A DNA stretch of 64,000 nucleotides from Arachis hypogaea (Eukaryota; Streptophyta; Magnoliopsida; Fabales; Fabaceae), in the NCBI RefSeq assembly GCF_003086295.3, contig NC_092055.1:122422984-122486983 (forward strand), read 5' to 3'. Of this stretch, positions 58,274 to 64,000 are shown in pieces; position 1 is the stretch's first letter; every line of letters starts with the position of its first letter. Made by a program: the position numbers and the translations under genes. Under the pieces are notes generated by a model. It was not told the origin of the DNA and did no database searches. It was given only the letters and a program-made list of their open reading frames with translations.

Positions 58274-60567
58274 CTCACTTAAAGGCAAAATGCTGGAGAC
58301 GATTTCTGAGCTGCCCAGGCCCAAATCCAACTTGTTTCTGAGGGTATTTGATGCAGAATTGAAGATTGAGCAAGGGGGGAGCACTTAGTTAGTCATGATG
58401 AGCCTTTAGTTAGTTTTCTAGAGAGAGAAGCTCCCTCTTCTCTCTAGAATTAGGTTAGGATTAGGTTAATTTCTCTTAGATCTTGAATTGATTACTTGTT
58501 TTCATCTTGTTTCTTTTACAATTTCTTGTTCCTACACTTTCATTCTCTTAGTTTGTGATGTTAATTTTACTTTTATGCCTCTTTTATGTTTATGGATGCT
58601 CATGTTGGGTTTTAATCCCTTTTAATGAAATTTAATGTTTGATGTTCTTTTATTATTGATTTGAGTTGTGAATTTACTTTTCTTGCAATTAGTAGTTGGT
58701 AGATTTATTATTCTTGCACATTTATTATGCTTTCCTTTTATGCCTTCCAAGTGTTTGACAAAATGCTTGGTTGGGCTTTAGAGTAGACTTTGAGCATTCT
58801 TGACTTGGAAAGAGTAATTGGGCAATCTTGAGTCATTAATACCCAATTTAGATTGGTGATCTAGAGTTGTTAGTTAATATTATTTTCACTGACTCTAATC
58901 TCTTGCTAATTGAATTAGTGAGTTGATTAGGATTTTTGGCTTGAGATTAACTAGTCTTGTTTGACTTTTTCTCATGGAAGATAACTTACACCTTCTTCCA
59001 ACATTGGAGATGGCGAAATAAGATAAATTCTTGTTAATTATTGTTATTTGTGACTAGGATGGAAAGCCTATGATCTCAATTCTTGCCATGAATGTCTCTT
59101 TTTATTAATTGCTTCTCTTTATTACTTGTTTTCTTTAGTTCCTTACTTGATTTACTTTTCTTGTCATTTATATGTCTTGCCCCTTTTACAAATCAAACCC
59201 CTTGTCATTTCATAGCCAATAATCATTCACTTCATTGCAATTCCTTGTGAGACGACCTGAGGTTTAAATACTTCGGTTAATTTTCATTGGGGTTTGTACT
59301 TGTGAAAAAACCAAATTTTTGATGTGAGAATTGTTTGTTGGTTTGGAAGCTATGCTTACAACGAAGTTCTTATTTCTATAAGAGAAATTCTAGACCGACA
59401 CAACAAAATCTCGCTATCAGTTCCCCCATGGGCATCATATATATATATATATGAATTTGATCTTGGGGTTTTGTCTCTCCCCATGGATGAGTTTAGAATT
59501 TTTCCCATAGATATTATTGAGTTTGGGGATGCGCGTACAGAGGGACTGTCCAATGGTTAGCTATCAGGACATGTCGCGTTGGCTGTATAATCGACAGATG
59601 AACTCATTAGCCATAGGACATGCATACATCATATGCATTTATATGTTTTGCTTGAGTGTGCATTGTTCTGGTTTGCTTAACTGCTACTTGTTCTACTTGC
59701 TGTAACTGTACCTTTATCTGTGTTTTCTTTGTTTGATCTGTATGTGTATGCTTCTGAGAGACCCTCTCTTAGTGGAGGAGTGAACGAGGGTTGTTCCACT
59801 GGTGATTTGGAAGTTAGAGTTGACAGAATGGTACAGAGTTAGAGTAGGGCTGGGATCCTTTAGTTAGATTACCGATATTATTGGTTAGAATAAATTTTAA
59901 GATTAACTTGAGTGTCGAAGTTCTAGGACTGCCTCTGGCTTTCTCAGGACCTTTATATTAACTATGTGGGTACCTTTACCATGCTGAGAACCCCCGGTTC
60001 TCATTCCATACATATTTTTTTTTTGTTTTTTTCATATGCAGGTCGAGAGACACCTCGCTGAGCTCTAGAGTTTCCTGTGCAAGCGAAGTGTGGTTTTAAC
60101 TTGGGATGCTGTATTTTGTATTTTATGCTATGTATATATGTAAATAGATTCTCCTCTGTATATATTTTATGTTTGTCCCTCCTAGAGGTTGACTTGGAGA
60201 AACAGGTGTTTATTCTATAGTTTGAGTTATATTTTGGGTTGTATAAATACTTATATAATTATATACTCTGGCCGGCCTTAGCTTCGTAGGTCGAGTCTGG
60301 AGCTTGATATCTATGTTTTGGAACTTTGATATGTATATCATGTTTTCAACCTTCTTTTGATCTTATCCATTCTATTTTATGCTTATTCGTACAAGTGTGA
60401 CACGATTTTTTGTTTTTGCTTTTGTTTAGCTTACTCTTCAAGTCTCCTAGATATGAATTCTTTCAACTATATTATGTATGTATTTTACTTTTAGAGGCCG
60501 TAATACGTCGCCACCTCTACTTTATGACTTAAGCGTAAGGTTTTGTGTGGTAGGGTGTTACACACCC

Positions 60568-61600
60568 ACCAGAGAACGAGGATCACCTACTCCCAACAGA
60601 AACCATGGGACTCATACACAGGCATCATATCCAATTAGAACAACTCGAGCAAGAGATAGAGCGATATAGAGAAGTCGAAAGAGACTTACGAAGAGAGGTA
60701 TGGCGACGAAGATAACTGGAAAAAAGCTTCAGAAATTGGAGGCCGACCTTCGAAGTCGGAGTAATCATGCAGATTGGAAAGAAAGTCCCTTTGAAGTAGA
60801 AGACCCATTCATAGAATAGATCATACAGGCTAGGGTTCTCAGAAACTTTAAAATCCTCGACATGGATCTCTATGATGGAACGACTAACCCAAGACATCAT
60901 CTAAGTAACTTCAAAAGCCGGATGTATTTAGCTGACGTATCAGATGCAACTCATTGCAAAACATTCCCGATAACATTGACTAAAGTAGTGATGAAATGGT
61001 TCAATAGTCTCCATCTGTGACTTGTTTCGACGACCTTGCAAGGAAGTTCCTTACCCAACTTTTAATTTAGAACGACAAAGTAAAGCATGCTCCAAGTCTC
61101 CTAAGGATCAAACAAAAGGTCGGAGAAACTCTCTGAGCTTATATAGAAAAATTTAACAAAGCTTGCTTAGAAATTCAAAATTTACCTCTAGAAGCAGTAA
61201 TAATGGGGCTAGTTAATAGCCTCAAATAAGGGCCATTTTCTCAATCCATATCAAAGCGACACCCGACCTCCTTGTACGAGGTACAAGAATGAGTGGAGAA
61301 GTACATCAACACGGAAGAAAATGTTCAACTTCGAGAACTGCCTCCAAGACAAAATTCTCCTTACCAAGCTCGGGATAAAGAGAATGAAGCAAAAAAAAAA
61401 GTACGAATATAGCTCAGACAAGCCTCAAAGGTACCACAACTACATCCCTCTACGAGTCTCTCTTGTCGACGTCTACAGGGAGATCTACCATACCGAAAAA
61501 CTTCTACCTCCTCGTCCTCTCAAGAACAAGAAATGTGAAACTCAGATAGAAGACTGTGAGTAGCACAAGCTATATGGACATTCCATCAATAATTACTACG
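60568..61600 (+). pseudogene. gypsy gag (Retrotrans_gag type), main part, decayed
   Basis: The text continues from the N-terminus cut at 45858. KILDMDLYDGTTNPRHHLSN at about 60850 is the start of the capsid-like core, followed by FKSRMYLADVSDATHCKTFP, KVVMKWFNSL, EKFNKACLEIQNLP-like text and IMGLVNSL. A Lys-rich tail and a CETQIEDCE stretch (about 61537-61560) precede a HKLYGHS-type zinc-knuckle remnant. Frameshifts and stops are frequent (for example after DRAI at 60667-60669). Confidence 0.75.
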
Positions 61601-61602
61601 AC

Positions 61603-62100
61603 TTGAAAAACATGATAGAAAAGTTGGCTAGAGAAGTTCAATTAGAAAGATATCTTGCAGAAAGATCAGACAATCCAGGGAAAAGGAAGAGAGACGAGAA
61701 AGATAGGAGTCGACGAGATCGACCACCACGAATCCCTAATAGACACATCCATGTGATACCTGGAGGATTTGTAGGAGGCGGAGTAACTAAGTCTTCTCGT
61801 AAAAGACATTTAAAAGAAATCTATCAAGTCGGAGAAGAATCCGAAGTTCTCAACTTGCCCACGATTTCCTTCACAAAAGAGGACGATCAAGGGATAACCA
61901 CAAGGCATGATGATCGCGTTGTGATCATGATGATACTTGCCAATGTAAACCTCCACAGAACTCTACTAGACCAAGGAAGCTCAACCGACATGTTGTTCAA
62001 GTTTGCATTCGACAAGCTCGAGTTAGAAGAAAAAGAGCTGAGAGCGTACCCCGACACCTTTTTTAGGTTAGAAGACACGCCCATCTGACCTCTCGGCTTT
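61603..62100 (+). pseudogene. gypsy Gag C-terminus and aspartic protease remnant
   Basis: Open from 61603 to 62088. The N-terminal part is basic (RKRDEKDRSRRDRPPR). VVIMMILANVNLHRTLLDQG and SSTDMLF at about 61963-61995 mark the protease active site; related elements in this clade also have DQGSS where retroviral proteases have DTG. The frame stops at 62088 and pol text continues in other frames (PLGFIPLHTTFGN, 62089). Confidence 0.7.
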
Positions 62101-62623
62101 ATCCCGTTACATACCACTTTTGGTAATGTATGAAGTTTAGAACTTTGAGTATAGACTACATAGTGGTCGACGTATCATCATCCTACAATGCACTGATAGG
62201 TCGGATAACCTTAAACCGGCTCGCTGTGGTCATTTTCACTCCTCATCTCTACATGAAATTTTTGACTTCAGAGAGAATCACCACCATAAGAGGAGATTAA
62301 AGGCTGGCACAAAAATGCTATAATGAAAGCCTGAACCTATGTGGAGGCATTAAAGGAAAGAAGTCAACACCATTGAGTTCGGTGGTATCCGAGCACAAGA
62401 AGAACTAAGGCCACAACCTAGTGGAAAGATTGAAGAGGTTTAAATCAAAGATTAAGTGGAAAAGACAAGCATAGGAGCAAACCTGGACAAGGAACTGAAA
62501 ATGGATCTCATTAAGCTCTTATAAGAAATTCTGACTTATTCACATAGAAAGCCTCCGATATGCCTTGAATACATCCCGACCTTATGAGTCATAGGCTTGC
62601 TGTCTATCTGGGCTCACAACCTG

Positions 62624-62820
62624 TGTAACAGCTCCGACCACCCGCTAGCACGATATTGTCCGCTTTGGCACACAAGGCCTCACGGTTTTGCCTTTGACGA
62701 TAGGGATGATAGCCGAATCCCCTCACACTCACTCGTCAAAATGTGTCATGCTAGAGAGAGGTATCCACACCCTTATAAGGCATGCTTCATTCCCCTCCCC
62801 AACCGATGTGAGACCTTACA
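62624..62820 (+). mobile_element. TRIM-type solo LTR (197 bp) in gypsy pol
   Basis: The ends are TGTAACAGCTCCGACC and GATGTGAGACCTTACA (TG...CA), with the TSD ACCTG at 62619-62623 and 62821-62825. Internal words GATATTGTCCGCTTTGGCAC, GGCCTCACGGTTTT, AGAGAGGTATCCACACCCTT and CCTCCCCAACCGATGTGAGA are typical of a widespread plant TRIM LTR family (from memory). No second LTR is next to it. Removing it restores the gypsy text LGSQPV followed by the KLGLERA block. The 5S-rRNA-like box of Cassandra TRIMs was not seen. Confidence 0.85.
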
Positions 62821-62869
62821 ACCTGTCCATAAAAAATGGTGAAAGCTCGGTCTTGAAAGAGCTTTAGTC

Positions 62870-63452
62870 GCTGAAGAGCAGGTCCAAGCTTTATTAGAAG
62901 TCGGGTTCATAAGGGAGGTAAAATGCCCTTTGTGGCTAGCCAATATGGTTCTCGTGAAGAAACAGAACGGGAAATGGAGAATGTGTGTCGATTGCACTGA
63001 CCTCAATAAGGCTTATCCTAAAGACCCATACCCACTTTCCAATATTCATGCCTTGGTAGATTTGGCTTTGGGCTATAGATATTTGTCATTTATGGATGCA
63101 TATTCGGGATACAATCAAATCCTGATGTACAAGCTGGACCAAAAAAAAACTTCCTTCATCACCCCTAAAGCAAATTATTGTTATGTGGTGATGCCCTTTG
63201 GATTAAAAAATGTTAGAGCCACATATCAACGACTAATGAACAAGGTGTTTGCATACCACCTTGGAAAGTTGATGGAAGTTTATGTTGATGACATGCTCGT
63301 CAAAACAAAAGAAGACACCAATCTCTTGTCTGACTTAGCTGAGGTATTCTATACAATAAGAAATCATGAGATGAGACTAAATCTCTCAAAGTGCACTTTC
63401 GCAGTGGAAGTCAGGAAGTTCGTAGGCAAAGGGGCATTGAAGCCAACCTGAA
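62870..63452 (+). pseudogene. gypsy reverse transcriptase domain, largely open
   Basis: VGFIREVKCPLWLANMVLVK, NGKWRMCVDCTDLNKAYPKD and FMDAYSGYNQI (motif A with catalytic Asp, about 63091-63123) are followed by TPKANYCYVVMPFGLKN and VYVDDMLVKT (motif C YVDD, about 63281-63292). The frame is open from 62930 to 63451 with all catalytic Asp residues present, although the rest of the element is decayed. It is truncated relative to a working polyprotein by stops upstream and downstream. Confidence 0.85.
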
Positions 63453-64000
63453 ACAAATGCAAAGTAATGCTTGAGATGAAAAGCCTGACCTACCTCAAAG
63501 AGGTCCAGCAATTAAATAGAAGGCTGACAGCCTTATCTAGATTCTTGGTAGGGTCGGCACTGAAGTCTCTACCCTTGTTTTTAATACTCAAAAAATGGAT
63601 ACCAATTTGAGTAGACTCAGGAATGTGAGCAAGCTTTTCAAGACTTTAAAAACCTCTTGAGTCAGCCACCAATCCTCACCCGACCTGTTCAAGGGCAAGA
63701 GCCTATATTGTACCTGGCAGTTGCAAGTAAGACCATGGCCTCTACTCTCGTCTGAGAAAATGAGAACAAATAGCAACCGATTTATTTTGTTAGCAAGGCC
63801 ATACAGGAGGTAGAACTAAACTATCAGGAGATAGAAAAGTTCGCATATGCCCTCGTCCTTTTCTCCAGAAGGCTCATAACTTATTTTCAGGCCCATACCA
63901 TAAAGTCCAAACTAATCAACATATGAAGAATATCCTCCAAAATATGGATATTGCAGATCGGATGCTACAATGGGCTATAGAGCTGTTCGAGTTCGACTTA
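63453..64000 (+). pseudogene. gypsy RT connection and RNase H, runs off the window
   Basis: QQLNRRLTALSRFLVGS-like text is followed by EPILYLAVASKTMASTLV, YFVSKAIQEVELNYQEIEKF and AYALVLFSRRLITYFQAHTI, the standard RNase H region of Ty3/gypsy elements. Several stops are present. The window ends inside the domain near LQWAIELFEFDL-type text. Confidence 0.75.

Larger units (their letters stand above)
47100..59419 (+). mobile_element. LARD B: large LTR element without visible pol
   Basis: The 5' LTR is 47100-48683 and the 3' LTR 56309-59419 (with solo LTR C inside). The TSD GTTCC is at 47095-47099 and 59420-59424. The tRNA-Asp PBS and a PPT are in place. The internal 7.6 kb holds an acidic ORF region, a CpG-palindrome and C-rich leader region, an intron-like stretch and a Transposase_32-like ORF. 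No protease, RT or integrase text was found, so it is non-autonomous. The LTRs differ by a few percent at most by eye. Confidence 0.85.
56309..59419 (+). repeat. 3' LTR of LARD B, split by solo LTR C
   Basis: 56309-56762 and 58279-59419 together match the 5' LTR (about 1595 bp after removal of C and one TSD copy). The CpG-palindrome cluster at 56620-56760 differs from the 5' LTR copy in detail: it carries CGCAGCAGACGCACACGC where the other has CGCACGTGTGG. Confidence 0.85.
45859..60562 (+). mobile_element. LTR A (probable solo LTR, 2.4 kb) interrupted by LARD B
   Basis: It starts TGTAAACCCCATG and ends TAGGGTGTTACA (TG...CA), with the 5-bp TSD CACCC on both sides. Without LARD B it is about 2.38 kb. 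No PBS, PPT, ORF or internal repeat of its own ends was seen, so a long solo LTR is the simplest reading. Its 3' part (59425-60562) is related in inverse orientation to the truncated LTR at 9669-12405. It includes an (AT)n run at 59437-59452. Confidence 0.7.
45150..64000 (+). mobile_element. Ty3/gypsy LTR retrotransposon, partial (runs off the window), with nested insertions
   Basis: The 5' LTR part (about 45150-45644), PBS and the start of gag are followed, after a 14.7-kb nested insertion (45859-60562, TSD CACCC at 45854-45858 and 60563-60567), by the rest of gag, a protease remnant, RT and RNase H up to the window end. The domain order protease, RT, RNase H fits Ty3/gypsy; integrase would follow beyond 64000. 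The gag and pol text resembles a known peanut gypsy family (from memory). Many stops show it is dead. The 5' LTR start is approximate. Confidence 0.85.

Noticed and set aside
45859..60562. LTR A as a complete two-LTR element
   Set aside because: No internal PBS, PPT, coding region or repeat of its TGTAAACCCC/GGGTGTTACA ends was found, so a solo LTR is simpler.
62624..62820. Cassandra TRIM
   Set aside because: The 5S-rRNA-like promoter domain that defines Cassandra LTRs is not visible; another TRIM family fits better.

Overview
The window is plant nuclear DNA, most likely from a legume and probably peanut or a wild relative (Arachis). That assignment is inference. It rests on the AT-rich background, the density of nested plant transposons, and several LTR families that look like abundant peanut families from memory; no search was run. 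I find no rRNA or tRNA gene, no CRISPR array and no prokaryotic gene organisation.

Only one host gene looks intact: a single-exon F-box/leucine-rich-repeat protein at 41322-42401 (+). A decayed calcium-dependent protein kinase fragment (1457-1760) lies between long inverted arms and looks like the cargo of a Pack-MULE. Nearly everything else is transposable elements, and most boundaries were set from target-site duplications (TSDs), TG...CA LTR ends or terminal inverted repeats (TIRs).

Layout. 0-4.4 kb: a small MITE, the Pack-MULE-like element, and a palindromic Mutator-type MITE with a 9-bp TSD. 4.4-17 kb: one degraded L1-type LINE (+) cut by three separate insertions: a hAT element that itself holds a solo LTR, a truncated LTR, and a solo LTR that holds another solo LTR. 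17-19.5 kb: a Tourist-like MITE and the 3' part of a second LINE with an RNase H domain. 19.8-23.6 kb: a CACTA element with a decayed Transposase_24-type gene, followed by another Tourist-like MITE. 24.9-37.35 kb: a PIF/Harbinger-like element split by an 11.35-kb Ty1/copia Sirevirus-type retrotransposon with gag, pol, an env-position ORF and repeated polypurine tracts. 37.4-41.2 kb: a MITE, a minisatellite between pyrimidine-rich and purine-rich blocks, and a non-autonomous hAT that ends about 160 bp before the F-box start codon. 43.2-44.6 kb: a non-coding element with long inverted repeats. 45.15-64 kb: a Ty3/gypsy element interrupted by LTR A, which holds LARD B, whose 3' LTR holds solo LTR C; the reverse-transcriptase region of the gypsy element also holds a TRIM-size solo LTR. 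The window ends inside the gypsy RNase H.

Two patterns stand out. An ORF resembling the plant Transposase_32 family occurs both in the env position of the copia element and in LARD B, which has no visible pol. Clusters of short CpG-rich palindromes also sit in several otherwise unlike, AT-rich LTRs. Most LTR copies here are solo LTRs, which points to frequent LTR-LTR recombination.
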